DNA of 32,193 nt, taken from positions 1 to 32,193 of the forward strand of contig JAJYDC010000031.1 in the NCBI GenBank assembly GCA_021777835.1, given 5' to 3'. This document shows, in pieces, positions 9,286 through 19,433 of this stretch; position 1 is the stretch's first letter; each line of letters begins with the position of its first letter. Under the pieces are notes generated by a model. It was not told the origin of the DNA and did no database searches. It saw nothing but the letters and a program-made list of their open reading frames with translations. Origin of the DNA: Bacteroidota bacterium (GTDB lineage: Bacteria > Bacteroidota > Ignavibacteria > Ignavibacteriales > Ignavibacteriaceae). Made by a program: the position numbers and the translations under genes.

Positions 9286-9533
9286 TATAAAATCCTTGAA
9301 TTAATTAAATATTAAATAAAAGTTTATTTAAAATTAAAAGATTAGAAATTTTGTTGAAATGAATTAATAATTCAACTAAAGGGAACTAATTCAGATATAA
9401 TTGTTGAGGAGAGTAAAACTCCAAGATTTTTTTAGATTAAATTCAAAGAAATTATTTCTTTACTTACTTCGAAACCTTAGAGTTTCCCATTCATTACCTG
9501 ATGCGAATTAATACTTTAGCCAATCTTAAATCA
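9286..9533. other. 248-bp AT-rich spacer between gyrA and the M16 operon
   Basis: This should hold the gyrA transcript end and the M16 operon promoter. The only clear structure is AAAGAAA-TTA-TTTCTTT (9445-9461), a perfect 7-bp hairpin with a 3-base loop, not followed by a T-tract on the minus strand. I could not place a convincing promoter. Confidence 0.4.
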
Positions 9534-11987
9534 TTATTCAACTGGATTTATATCAACATTATCTTCATCCGGAACTACTTTTGCGATATCGGCAATCATG
9601 TCGCCCTCGCTCAGTCGAATTACTCTAACGCCCTGAGTATTCCTTCCCATTACCCGGATGTCTTTTACGCTTTGTCTAATCACCATTCCTTTTGAGGAAA
9701 TAATAACAAGCTCGTCGCCGTCGACAACATCCATTAAAGAGATCATCTTGCCGACTTTATCACTTGTTTTAACTGTGATAACGCCTTTGCCGCCACGCTT
9801 TGTAATTCGATAATCATTAATGTCGGATCTTTTTCCGAAACCCTTTTCAGTAACAACTAAAATGCTATCGTTTCTCTTAATGATAAGCAATCCAACCACT
9901 TTATCATCTTTACTAAGCCTAATTCCTCTTACTCCAGTAGCAGTTCTTCCCATATCTCGAACATCATTTTCGTGGAAGCGTATAGCAAATCCGCTTTTCG
10001 TACCGAGGACAATATCGTTATTACCCTCTGACATTTTAACGGCAATTAGTTTATCCCCTCCAGCAATATTAATAGCATTTATTCCACCCTTCCTAACATT
10101 TCCGTAAGCAGATAGAACCGTTTTTTTAATGGTTCCTTTTTCTGTTGCCATTACAAGATAGCTATCGTCTTTAAATTCTTTTACCGTGACAAACGCTGCA
10201 ATGTTTTCGTCTTTTTCTTTTTCAATAAGATTTAGCATGGACCTTCCACGAGTAGCCCTTCCGCCTTCAGGAAGTTCATGGACCTTTATCCAGTAGCATT
10301 TTCCCTTATCTGTAAATAACAGAATATAGTGATGAGTGGAGGCGACAAACATATGCTCGATAAAATCATCGTCTTTTGTTCCGGCACCTGTAACGCCCTT
10401 GCCACCGCGTCCTTGTTTACGGTATCCGCTTACAGGAAATCTTTTTATAAATCCACCGTGAGTAATGGTAACAACAACATCTTCCTCTGCAATGATATCT
10501 TCAAGAGAAAACTCTTCGTAGTTATAAATAATTTCGGTGCGTCTTGCATCGCCGTATTTTTCCTTAATTTCAAGTAACTCGTCTCTAATAATTAAATATC
10601 TTTTTTCTTCGCTGGTAAGAATTCCTTTTAATTTTTCGATAAGCTTAATTATATCACGGTATTCATCTTCTATTTTCTTTCTTTCCAACCCAGTTAATCT
10701 TTGCAGACGCATATCTAAAATTGCTTTAGCTTGAATTTCACTTAACTTAAAGCGCTTAATCAAATTAGCTTTAGCTGTTTCGACATCTTTAGACTTCTTA
10801 ATAGTTTCGATTACAGCATCAATATTATCGAGGGCAATTATATAGCCCTCCAAAATATGGGCACGTTTTTCTGCGGTATCTAATTCAAATTTTGTTCTTC
10901 TGATAAGAACATCCATACGGTGGTCGATGAAATGCTGCATCATTTCCTTAAGCACAAGAACCTTAGGCGCTCCGTTTACTAGAGCTAGCATAATTACGCC
11001 GAAAGTGGTTTGCATTTGAGTATGCTTAAAAAGTTGGTTAAGAACCACTGGGGGTTGAGCATCGCGTTTTAGCTCAACAACTACACGCATACCGTCTCGA
11101 TCAGATTCATCTCTGATATTTGAAATATCGCCAATCTTTCCCTCGTGAACCAACTCGGCAATTTTTTCAATTAGATTTGCCTTATTTACCTGATACGGGA
11201 GCTCGGTTATAATGATATTATCTCTGCCATTTTTTAAGCTTTCAATATTAGCTTTTGCACGTACTAAAATTCTTCCACGACCGGTTGTGTAAGCATCTTT
11301 TACACCGCCGTAGCCATAGATAATCCCGCCGGTTGGGAAATCGGGAGCGGTAACATATTTCATCAATTTTTCCGAAGTTAATTCGGGATTTTTAATAAGT
11401 GCAATTAATCCATCAATGACTTCGGTTAAATTGTGCGGAGGAATATTTGTAGCCATACCAACCGCGATTCCGCTGGAACCATTAACAAGAAGATTTGGAA
11501 GATACGAGGGCATAACTGTTGGCTCTTGAAGCGAGTCGTCAAAGTTTGAGACAAAATTGACAGTGTTTTTATCCAAATCACGAAGCATCTCTTCTGCAAT
11601 CTTAGAAAGCCGAGCTTCTGTATAACGCATAGCCGCTGGTGAGTCGCCATCGACAGAACCAAAATTACCTTGCCCGTCTACCAAAGGATATCGAAGAGAA
11701 AAATCCTGCACCATTCTCACCATAGTATCATATACCGCAGTATCGCCGTGGGGATGATATTTACCGAGGACCTCTCCGACAATTCTTGCAGACTTTTTAT
11801 AAGGCTTGTTGTATGCAACTCCAAGTTCATGCATCCCGTAAAGCACGCGTCTATGCACTGGCTTAAGTCCATCACGCACATCTGGTAAGGCGCGAGCTAC
11901 TATTACTGACATTGAATAATCTATATAAGAAGATTTCATTTCATCTTCTAGGGAGACGGGAATTATTTTTTCAAAAATTGTTGCCAT
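9534..11987 (-). CDS. gyrA: DNA gyrase subunit A
   Basis: An 817-residue type IIA topoisomerase subunit, full length. The N-terminal winged-helix and tower domains carry catalytic Tyr122 in [10 protein letters not shown], the same number as in E. coli. The quinolone-resistance region reads [10 protein letters not shown], with Thr83 and Asp87; Thr at 83 is natural in several genera and need not mean acquired resistance. The C-terminal beta-pinwheel has the GyrA box QGRGGKG (525-531). The box separates gyrase from topoisomerase IV and gives DNA wrapping and negative supercoiling. It follows gyrB after 144 bp and has its own good promoter at 12093-12124, so it can be expressed separately. About 250 bp without genes follow its stop before the M16 gene. 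Confidence 0.98.
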   Translation of the reverse strand: MATIFEKIIPVSLEDEMKSSYIDYSMSVIVARALPDVRDGLKPVHRRVLYGMHELGVAYNKPYKKSARIVGEVLGKYHPHGDTAVYDTMVRMVQDFSLRYPLVDGQGNFGSVDGDSPAAMRYTEARLSKIAEEMLRDLDKNTVNFVSNFDDSLQEPTVMPSYLPNLLVNGSSGIAVGMATNIPPHNLTEVIDGLIALIKNPELTSEKLMKYVTAPDFPTGGIIYGYGGVKDAYTTGRGRILVRAKANIESLKNGRDNIIITELPYQVNKANLIEKIAELVHEGKIGDISNIRDESDRDGMRVVVELKRDAQPPVVLNQLFKHTQMQTTFGVIMLALVNGAPKVLVLKEMMQHFIDHRMDVLIRRTKFELDTAEKRAHILEGYIIALDNIDAVIETIKKSKDVETAKANLIKRFKLSEIQAKAILDMRLQRLTGLERKKIEDEYRDIIKLIEKLKGILTSEEKRYLIIRDELLEIKEKYGDARRTEIIYNYEEFSLEDIIAEEDVVVTITHGGFIKRFPVSGYRKQGRGGKGVTGAGTKDDDFIEHMFVASTHHYILLFTDKGKCYWIKVHELPEGGRATRGRSMLNLIEKEKDENIAAFVTVKEFKDDSYLVMATEKGTIKKTVLSAYGNVRKGGINAINIAGGDKLIAVKMSEGNNDIVLGTKSGFAIRFHENDVRDMGRTATGVRGIRLSKDDKVVGLLIIKRNDSILVVTEKGFGKRSDINDYRITKRGGKGVITVKTSDKVGKMISLMDVVDGDELVIISSKGMVIRQSVKDIRVMGRNTQGVRVIRLSEGDMIADIAKVVPDEDNVDINPVE

Positions 11988-12092
11988 GTTTTTTTCAATT
12001 AATTTTTAATGTTTACTATTCGTTTTCTTCGCTTTGTAAGGGCAAACCGAATAAACTTATATTCTAAAATTGGATTTTACCTAAACAGTCAC

Positions 12093-12124
12093 CAATATTA
12101 TTTTGAAGCAATTCATTTGTCAAA
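12093..12124 (-). promoter_or_regulatory. promoter of gyrA
   Basis: On the minus strand TTGACA (12123-12118) is followed by exactly 17 bases and TAATAT (12100-12095), a good sigma-70 match. The same bases also fit the Bacteroidota consensus: TTTG (12124-12121), 20 bases, TAATATTG (one mismatch to TAnnTTTG). Transcription would start near 12088, giving a leader of about 100 bases before the gyrA ATG. The -35 overlaps a 14-bp palindrome at the gyrB stop codon. Confidence 0.65.
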
Positions 12125-12131
12125 GCTTTGA

Positions 12132-12132
<1 letters not shown>
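12119..12132. repeat. 14-bp perfect palindrome GTCAAAGCTTTGAC at the gyrB stop
   Basis: GTCAAAGCTTTGAC equals its own reverse complement. It begins within the gyrB stop codon and covers the -35 hexamer of the gyrA promoter. A dimeric regulator could bind there, but it may be coincidence from the stop codon and TTGACA. Confidence 0.5.
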
Positions 12133-14105
<1,973 letters not shown>

Positions 14106-14146
14106 TTAAAAACCAGGTTATTTTAATTTATTTATCGATTCGAATT

Positions 14147-14446
14147 TTAGACAAACCGAACCCATTTAATTCTTTCCTCTTTAAAATGATCATTTATTTT
14201 TTTTATGATCAACATATCCATAAATTTCAATTCGCTTTTCCACGCAGAACTTTCTGTAGAAAGGAAAAGAGTTTTTTTTTCTACCTTTATTGCCAATACT
14301 ACCTTTTTAAAATTGGGAAAGATTTCATAAAACGAATTAATGACCTCCGATTGTTTTAGAGAATTTCTCAGGCCGGATAAGCCTGGGCTTTCGTTTACGA
14401 TTTCAGCCAAACTATGAAAATCCTTATGCATAAACAACCTTGCCAT
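14147..14446 (-). CDS. DUF721 (DciA-like) protein
   Basis: A 99-residue protein between recF and gyrB, the classical place for DUF721 genes. The C-terminal half, FKKVVLAIKVEKKTLFLSTESSAWKSELKF, matches the family pattern in which a strand is followed by S-x-W-x-x-EL. DciA proteins help load the replicative helicase DnaB in bacteria that lack DnaC. That function is known for longer members; this short form may keep only the core KH-like fold. The first ATG (14446) overlaps the recF end by 23 bases. A second ATG at 14431 (Met6) also has an AAGG upstream and is a possible start. The overlap indicates translation coupled to recF. Confidence 0.78.
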   Translation of the reverse strand: MARLFMHKDFHSLAEIVNESPGLSGLRNSLKQSEVINSFYEIFPNFKKVVLAIKVEKKTLFLSTESSAWKSELKFMDMLIIKKINDHFKEERIKWVRFV

Positions 14447-15539
14447 TATTAAGCCTAATTATAAGGTCATCTGTCTCCTTTTTTAGAAAAGAGAAATCAG
14501 TAAAATCTGTAAGGGTAACAAACACTTGCCCGACATTTCTCAAATACTCGCTGATTTTAATTGATCTTTTTACATCAAGCTCACCAAAAACATCATCTAG
14601 CAAAAAGATTGGGGCCTTGCCCGTTATTTCCTTGAGGTAAAAAAACTGAGCAAATCTCAAAACAACCTGAAATGTTTTGTGTTGGCCTTGAGAGCCATAT
14701 GTTTTCAAATCAACACCATTTATTTTAAAAACAAAATCATCTCTATGCGGGCCAACTAAGCTTGATGAGCGACGTATTTCCTCTTCTTTCCTTTTTCGAA
14801 GAAGACTACCAAACGTATCTTCAATATTTTCATTTTGTGAAGCACCGCCTAAAAAAAAATACTCAACACTTGGAGTTTCATCCTCGTTCAAAATAACATT
14901 AAAGGAATTTAAGATAAAGCTTTTAAACTTTTGAACGAAAGTTATGCGATTCTCAATAATTTCTTTACCCGTAGCAACCAATTTAGAATTCCAGGCATCA
15001 AGTTCATCAAACAAAGTGACGTCTCTTGATTCCTTAATTTGGGTTAAAAGCGCTGTTTTTTGACGAAGTGTTTTGTTATAATCTATAATATTTTTCAAAT
15101 ATGTTTCGCTTGCTTGGGATATGACTGAATCTACAAACTTTCTACGATCTCCTGGAGAGCCTTGTGTAATTGAGTGATCTATTGGCGTCAAAACAACAAC
15201 AGGAAATTTACCTATTATATCCGAAGAATTACTTATATTTTTTTCATTAAGAAAATAATTTTTTTTGTTAGTTGACAGTGAGTAAAAAACTCTTACTTCA
15301 TTATTACTATAATCTTTAAATGATCCATTTATTTCAAATTCTTTTTCATTAAACCTAACTACTTCTCTATCCATATTAGCTTTGATACTTTTGGTTGTAC
15401 AAAGATAATAAATTGACTCCAGAATAGATGTTTTTCCTTGCCCGTTTCCGCCAACCACATAGTTTAATTTTTCAGAAAAATTCAATTTTGTTTCTATGTG
15501 GCTTCTAAAATTTTTTAACTTAATGGAGGATAATACCAT
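14424..15539 (-). CDS. recF: DNA replication/repair protein RecF
   Basis: A 371-residue SMC-like ATPase. Walker A GGNGQGKT is at 30-37, the ABC-type signature YGSQGQ (about 275-280) precedes HKTFQVVLRFAQ, and Walker B is in PIFLLDDVFGELD (about 316-328). RecF binds gapped DNA at stalled forks and, with RecO and RecR, loads RecA. Its ATG follows the dnaN stop by one base (TAATATG on the minus strand), so the two are translationally coupled, and its 3' end overlaps the DUF721 gene. The gene order dnaN-recF-DUF721-gyrB is conserved in many bacteria and supports the call. Confidence 0.97.
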   Translation of the reverse strand: MVLSSIKLKNFRSHIETKLNFSEKLNYVVGGNGQGKTSILESIYYLCTTKSIKANMDREVVRFNEKEFEINGSFKDYSNNEVRVFYSLSTNKKNYFLNEKNISNSSDIIGKFPVVVLTPIDHSITQGSPGDRRKFVDSVISQASETYLKNIIDYNKTLRQKTALLTQIKESRDVTLFDELDAWNSKLVATGKEIIENRITFVQKFKSFILNSFNVILNEDETPSVEYFFLGGASQNENIEDTFGSLLRKRKEEEIRRSSSLVGPHRDDFVFKINGVDLKTYGSQGQHKTFQVVLRFAQFFYLKEITGKAPIFLLDDVFGELDVKRSIKISEYLRNVGQVFVTLTDFTDFSFLKKETDDLIIRLNNGKVVYA

Positions 15540-15540
15540 A

Positions 15541-16650
15541 TTAATTATTTAGTCGAACAGGCATTAATAAAAGCATCAACTCTTCATTATCTTTTGTTAT
15601 AGAGGGTTCAATAATACATGCTTTTGTTGGTGAATGAAGTTTAAAGATAACATCTTCATCTCCAACATGTGACAAAATATCATTTACATATGAAGTATTA
15701 AAACCGATATCCATTGATTCACCGGTGTATTCACATAGAACCTTCTCTTTTGCATTAGATCCATGGTCTATGTCCTCAGCAGAAACCTCTAGCAAATTTT
15801 TATTAATTGAAAATTTTACTTGCTTAGAATTGGATGCCGAAAACAAGAGCATCCTTCTAATACTTGAGAGAAGATCGTTTGTTTTGACTTTTAATATGTT
15901 TTCATTTTCTATCGGAATTACACTACTATAAGATGGATATTTCTCTCCTATAAGGCGAGTAATAAATTCCATATCGTTTGTTTGGAAAGAAATGTTTGTT
16001 TTGCTTAAAAAAATTTTAACGTCGTTTTCATTTAATATTTTAGATAAAACTGAAATTGCTCTTTCTGGAACAACATATTGTTCGTCTTTGTTTGTTTTAA
16101 TTTCTTTGTATATAAACTTAACAAGCCTGTGTCCATCTGTTGTTACGAATCTTAAACCTTCGTTTGTAAACTCAAATAGCGTTCCAGTCATAGCTGGTCT
16201 CATATCTTCTTTACTCATTGCAAACGCGGTCTGATCAATAGCTTTTTTTAGATCAGAACCATTAATAATAATTTCGAATTCTCCAGAAACATTCGGTATT
16301 GCTGGAAAATCTTCTGGAGAATAATAGCCAATATTATATACTCCATTATCCGTTAATATTTTTATTTTTGAATTTGTTTCTGTTTCAAAATGAATTTGTG
16401 TGTCTCCCAATGAACGTATTATATCATACAAAAGTCTAGCAGGAATAACCATTTTTTTGTTTTCGTCTGCTGAAACATTTATTGAAGATCGAAGAGATAT
16501 TTCTAAATCGGTTGCACATACTGTAAGCAAGCCGTCTTTAATTTCAAACAGAAAATTTTCTAGAATTGGCATTGGTGTTCTGCTTGGAACTGCCGGAATA
16601 ATTTTCGATAATAGTTTTTCTAAGGTCTTGCTGTTTACTTTAAATTCCAT
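15541..16650 (-). CDS. dnaN: DNA polymerase III sliding clamp (beta subunit)
   Basis: 369 residues, the standard three-domain clamp length. The start MEFKVNSKTLEKLLSKIIPAVPSRTPMPILENFL is typical of domain I, and LVSTDGHRL-like RFVTTDGHRLVKF is present in domain II. The C-terminus ends in ELMLLLMPVRLNN, matching the conserved MPxR(L/M) end that lines the partner-binding pocket. The clamp encircles DNA and tethers polymerase III and repair enzymes. A strong AGGAGA (16659-16664) lies 8 bases before the ATG. A terminator for the upstream lipoprotein gene sits only about 30 bases before the start, so dnaN must have its own promoter in a very small space or rely on read-through. Confidence 0.98.
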   Translation of the reverse strand: MEFKVNSKTLEKLLSKIIPAVPSRTPMPILENFLFEIKDGLLTVCATDLEISLRSSINVSADENKKMVIPARLLYDIIRSLGDTQIHFETETNSKIKILTDNGVYNIGYYSPEDFPAIPNVSGEFEIIINGSDLKKAIDQTAFAMSKEDMRPAMTGTLFEFTNEGLRFVTTDGHRLVKFIYKEIKTNKDEQYVVPERAISVLSKILNENDVKIFLSKTNISFQTNDMEFITRLIGEKYPSYSSVIPIENENILKVKTNDLLSSIRRMLLFSASNSKQVKFSINKNLLEVSAEDIDHGSNAKEKVLCEYTGESMDIGFNTSYVNDILSHVGDEDVIFKLHSPTKACIIEPSITKDNEELMLLLMPVRLNN

Positions 16651-16682
16651 TTTTTTAATCTCCTATAGAGGCAGTGTAAATT

Positions 16683-16727
16683 ACAAAAAATACTCTCTAA
16701 TCTCAACAAAATCACTGATTAGAGTGT
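16683..16727 (-). terminator. Rho-independent terminator of the lipoprotein gene
   Basis: On the minus strand an 8-bp stem (CTCTAATC 16717-16724, GATTAGAG 16695-16702; extended to 16692/16727 with one mismatch) is followed by a run of six T (16690-16685). It lies 28 bases after the lipoprotein stop and just upstream of dnaN. The 14-base loop makes it somewhat weaker than ideal. Confidence 0.7.
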
Positions 16728-16754
16728 GATTAATAAGAATATTATATTAGTTTT

Positions 16755-17153
16755 TTAAGGCCCGGTTAGACTTGATGAACCCTGATTGTCGCTATTTGAA
16801 ATTGTTATCGAAAGAACATATGCACCTGATTGCAACGTACTGGAATATACAAAAAGTATTTTTGTGCCTGCTTTAATCACCAACGTACCAGATGTGTTTC
16901 CAACTGTGCTTGAACTTGAAGCTCCCGCAGGGACAGTGTATGTTGTTGAATAATCATAGGTTCCGTTTGGTATTTCTGTAATTGAGGATGTTTGGCCCGC
17001 AGGAACAGTAATTAATCCGCCTCTAAAATTTATATAAACATCACCAGATGCTAAATTTTTAAAAGTTATACTGTTGTTTATATTACTAGAGCACCCCGAA
17101 AAGAAAGTTAATATAAATAATATAACACCAACAAAAACTAAAGACCGATTCAT
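16755..17153 (-). CDS. small Ser/Thr-rich lipoprotein of unknown function
   Basis: A 132-residue protein with a lipoprotein signal: a charged start MNR, a hydrophobic core, and the lipobox FSGC with Cys21 as the lipidation site followed by SSN. The absence of Asp at +2 favours the outer membrane under E. coli rules, which may not hold here. The mature part is beta-strand-like and rich in Ser, Thr and Gly, with two related TVPAG phrases (near residues 53 and 73) and a KAGTKILFVYSS strand. I recognise no family. It stands between dnaA and dnaN, two genes normally adjacent, and has its own terminator, so it is probably expressed alone. It may be a lineage-specific insertion into the origin region. 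Confidence 0.75.
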   Translation of the reverse strand: MNRSLVFVGVILFILTFFSGCSSNINNSITFKNLASGDVYINFRGGLITVPAGQTSSITEIPNGTYDYSTTYTVPAGASSSSTVGNTSGTLVIKAGTKILFVYSSTLQSGAYVLSITISNSDNQGSSSLTGP

Positions 17154-17297
17154 TTTTATCTCTAAAAAATTTTAAAGTGTTTTACTGATTAAAAATTAGT
17201 TTAATTAGTTTTAATAATCAACCAGAATAAATATTTATCTCCACAACATTATTAATAATTAGATATAGTTTTTTAAATCTAAATATATTAATAATAC

Positions 17298-17310
17298 TGT
17301 TAATATGTTG
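17298..17310 (-). repeat. origin element copy 1, CAACATATTAACA
   Basis: The minus-strand 13-mer CAACATATTAACA is identical to the copy beside the perfect DnaA box at 19118-19130. It is preceded by ATAT, so that ATATCAACA, a two-mismatch DnaA box, overlaps it. Confidence 0.6.
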
Positions 17311-17364
17311 ATATCATTAAAATACTATTAAACAGAATCAAAAAGAGCATTTTTCTTAAAACTA

Positions 17365-17378
17365 CTTTGTTAACAAAG
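17365..17378. repeat. 14-bp perfect palindrome CTTTGTTAACAAAG
   Basis: CTTTGTTAACAAAG equals its own reverse complement and lies between dnaA and the lipoprotein gene. It could be an operator for either transcript or an origin-binding site; there is no direct evidence. Confidence 0.45.
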
Positions 17379-17452
17379 GAACCATATAACACACATAATT
17401 GTTGTTTTGTTTATAACACCGAACTTATTAACAATCAAAAAACAGTTTTTAA

Positions 17453-17465
17453 CAACATATAAACA
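17453..17465 (+). repeat. origin element copy 2, CAACATATAAACA
   Basis: CAACATATAAACA differs by one base from the 19118-19130 copy. It lies 16 bases beyond the dnaA stop codon and is preceded by TTTTTAA. Confidence 0.55.
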
Positions 17466-17480
17466 AACCAACACTAACAA

Positions 17481-18878
17481 CTAATAATTACTAATTTCTA
17501 TTGATGTTTTGAGAGTATTTAGAATATCTTTTATTGATATATCGCTTTGTTTTAATATTTCAATAGAATTGCAAGCGTGAATGACCGTAGAGTGATCTCT
17601 TCCTCCAAAATGTAATCCTATTGTTTTCAAAGATGACTTTGTCAATTCTTTTGATAAATACATTGCTATTTGACGCGCAAGCACAATTTCTTTTTTCCTA
17701 GTTTTATCACGCAGTTTATTTTCATCTAATCCAAAATATTCACACACAGACTTTGTTATATACTCAATAGAAACATTAACCTTTCTATCCGTTGCAATTT
17801 CTCTTACTGTTTTTTTCGTCAGTTCTAAATTAATTTCTTTTGAATTAAGAGAAGCACTTGCCAGGAGTTTAATTAGACATCCCTCTAACTCTCGAATATT
17901 AGAAGTAATATTGTTCGCAATATAGTCTACAATTTCTCCAGTGATATTCATCCCGTAATCTTCAGCTTTTCTTTTTAAAATAGCTATTCTTGTTTCTAAA
18001 TCAGGTGGTTGAATATCGGCAGTTAGACCCCACTGAAACCGAGATATTAATCGGTTATCTAGTCCCTTAAGATCTTTTGGTGGTTTATCGCTTGATAGAA
18101 TAATTTGTTTTCTTGATTGGTGAAGTGTATTAAAAATATGAAAGAATAGGTCTTGAGTTTTTTCTTTTCCGATCAAAAACTGAATATCGTCAATAATAAC
18201 AACATCCATTTTCTTATAAAAACTTGAAAATTCATTCACTTTGTTAGATTGGATAGCTTCAACAAACTCGACAGTAAATATATCTGTTGATAAGTATATT
18301 ATTCTTTTATTTGGGAAATTACTTTGAGCTTTGTTACCAATAGCTTGAATTAGGTGTGTTTTTCCTAAACCAACACCTCCGTAAACAAAAAGAGGATTAA
18401 ATGAGGTTCCGCCAGGATTTTCACTTATTGCGCTTGCTGCAGCTCGGGCGAGCTGGTTTCCCTCTCCATTAATGAAATTATCAAAAGTGTATCTTGAATT
18501 TAAAGAAGACTCGAAATCTTTTTTTGTAACAACGGGTGTTTTTCTTTCGATGCTATTTGTTGTTAGTTCGTCTGTTTTAAATTCTAACAACTCGTTATCT
18601 TCAGAAATTACATAAGCTAGTCGGGCATCTGGCCCAATAACCTCGTGAATTGTGTTGTTAATTAATGTATTATAATGTTCATCAATCCATTCCCAAAAAA
18701 ACTGACTAGGGAGCTGTATTTTTAATGTTTTGTTTTTTATTTCTAGTGGCTTTATAGGAAGAAACCACGTGTTGTAGGTCATCTGAGAGACCCCACCCTT
18801 GATTGATTTTAAACACTCAGACCAAGCTGTTATTGGGGATTGAATTATGTTGTTGGCTTCAATAGTAGAATCGATCAT
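17481..18878 (-). CDS. dnaA: chromosomal replication initiator DnaA
   Basis: I chose the ATG at 18878, giving 465 residues and the normal start MIDSTIEANNIIQSPITAWS with domain I. The frame stays open to 19118, but the added 80 residues are hydrophobic, unlike DnaA, and overlap the origin repeats. Domain I is about 10-90 (W-S-E-C...TYNTWFLPI). The AAA+ domain has Walker A GGVGLGKT (167-174) and Walker B VIIDD (227-231). Domain IV has the DnaA signature GGRDHSTVIHAC (425-436), which contacts the box. DnaA-ATP opens the origin and recruits the helicase. No good Shine-Dalgarno precedes the ATG, which is common in Bacteroidota. Repeats upstream of the gene suggest autoregulation. Confidence 0.96.
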   Translation of the reverse strand: MIDSTIEANNIIQSPITAWSECLKSIKGGVSQMTYNTWFLPIKPLEIKNKTLKIQLPSQFFWEWIDEHYNTLINNTIHEVIGPDARLAYVISEDNELLEFKTDELTTNSIERKTPVVTKKDFESSLNSRYTFDNFINGEGNQLARAAASAISENPGGTSFNPLFVYGGVGLGKTHLIQAIGNKAQSNFPNKRIIYLSTDIFTVEFVEAIQSNKVNEFSSFYKKMDVVIIDDIQFLIGKEKTQDLFFHIFNTLHQSRKQIILSSDKPPKDLKGLDNRLISRFQWGLTADIQPPDLETRIAILKRKAEDYGMNITGEIVDYIANNITSNIRELEGCLIKLLASASLNSKEINLELTKKTVREIATDRKVNVSIEYITKSVCEYFGLDENKLRDKTRKKEIVLARQIAMYLSKELTKSSLKTIGLHFGGRDHSTVIHACNSIEILKQSDISIKDILNTLKTSIEISNY

Positions 18879-18889
18879 TTTTGGTTTAT

Positions 18890-18902
18890 CAACATATAAA
18901 TT
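18890..18902 (+). repeat. origin element, partial copy (CAACATATAAATT)
   Basis: Matches the CAACATATnAACA element except in its last two bases. It overlaps the DnaA-box-like TTATCAACA (18886-18894) in the presumed dnaA leader, where DnaA binding would block its own expression. Confidence 0.4.
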
Positions 18903-18965
18903 ATTAAAAAAAATGTAAAAACAAACAATTTCAAATATAAAAACAAAACCAATGGAACTTACGAA

Positions 18966-18978
18966 CAACATATCAACA
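18966..18978 (+). repeat. origin element copy 3, CAACATATCAACA
   Basis: One base different from copies at 17298 and 19118. It is followed directly by TTATTG and lies about 90 bases upstream of the dnaA ATG, next to a possible dnaA -7 element. Confidence 0.55.
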
Positions 18979-19110
18979 TTATTGTGGCGACGATAACCAC
19001 CCAGCAAATAAGAACTTATGGTGATTTTCTTAAGATACAAACACAAAAAACAAAAGGTGTGCTCTGGGTGATTGGGGTAATTGAATGTGAAACGTTTCCA
19101 CATCCGTAAC

Positions 19111-19119
19111 TTATCCACA
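19111..19119 (+). promoter_or_regulatory. perfect DnaA box TTATCCACA
   Basis: Exact match to the universal high-affinity DnaA box, the only exact one I found around dnaA. It lies 233 bases upstream of the dnaA ATG and overlaps the CAACATATTAACA element by two bases. Confidence 0.85.
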
Positions 19120-19130
19120 ACATATTAACA
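19118..19130 (+). repeat. origin element copy 4, CAACATATTAACA
   Basis: Identical to the minus-strand copy at 17298-17310 on the other side of dnaA, about 1.8 kb away. It directly follows the perfect DnaA box. Confidence 0.6.
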
Positions 19131-19402
19131 AAAATATCTAAGCCCAATTGCATGAAAAAATATAAACAAAACCAATTTAGAGCAAATTAATTTTTGCATA
19201 GTAGATGATTAATAATAATTTTCAAATTAAAAAATTATTTTTACGGTTTGTTGAATGCTTCGTGTATTAAATATAAAGCCAAATACTGTTTGTCTGTGTA
19301 AAAATGCAACTTTTATGTACTATGAAATAGCAAAAAAGCAAAATAACAAAGATTTTCAGGCTTTGGGTGCCAAAACAATGGAGTTATAGCTTAGAATTTA
19401 TC

Positions 19403-19433
19403 TTGTAATTTTATGCGTTATTACTTATTTTTG
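19403..19433 (+). promoter_or_regulatory. Bacteroidota-type promoter of the rpmH operon
   Basis: TTG (19403-19405), 20 bases, then TATTTTTG (19426-19433), an exact TAnnTTTG -7 element. The spacing equals that of the gyrA promoter. Transcription would begin near 19440, leaving a leader of about 20 bases with the AAGGAG ribosome site. Confidence 0.55.

Larger units (their letters stand above)
17154..17480. other. AT-rich spacer downstream of dnaA, candidate second half of oriC
   Basis: This 327-bp interval is very AT-rich and codes for nothing visible. It holds two copies of the CAACATATnAACA element (17298-17310 minus, 17453-17465 plus), a perfect palindrome CTTTGTTAACAAAG (17365-17378), and weak DnaA-box relatives with two mismatches to TTATCCACA: ATCTCCACA (17237-17245), ATATCAACA (minus, 17306-17314) and TTATTAACA (17425-17433). 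It should also contain the lipoprotein promoter. Boxes on both sides of dnaA recall the two-part origins of Bacillus and Helicobacter. Confidence 0.5.

Noticed and set aside
9406-9433. plus-strand GGAG...CTCC followed by a T-run as a terminator
   Set aside because: The stem is only 4 bp and no plus-strand gene lies upstream of it.
11426-11662. 78-residue minus-strand frame inside gyrA
   Set aside because: It is an alternative frame within the highly conserved breakage-reunion domain of gyrA.
11761-11800. GyrA Thr83 as acquired quinolone resistance
   Set aside because: Thr at this position is natural in several bacterial groups, and Asp87 is unchanged, so resistance cannot be claimed from sequence.
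16400-16729. 109-residue plus-strand open frame across the dnaN start
   Set aside because: It is antisense to the conserved N-terminus of dnaN and shows no protein-like pattern.
17154-17480. possible tRNA, small RNA or CRISPR-like repeats in the spacer downstream of dnaA
   Set aside because: The repeated words are short, irregularly spaced and AT-rich; there is no cloverleaf and no regular repeat-spacer pattern.
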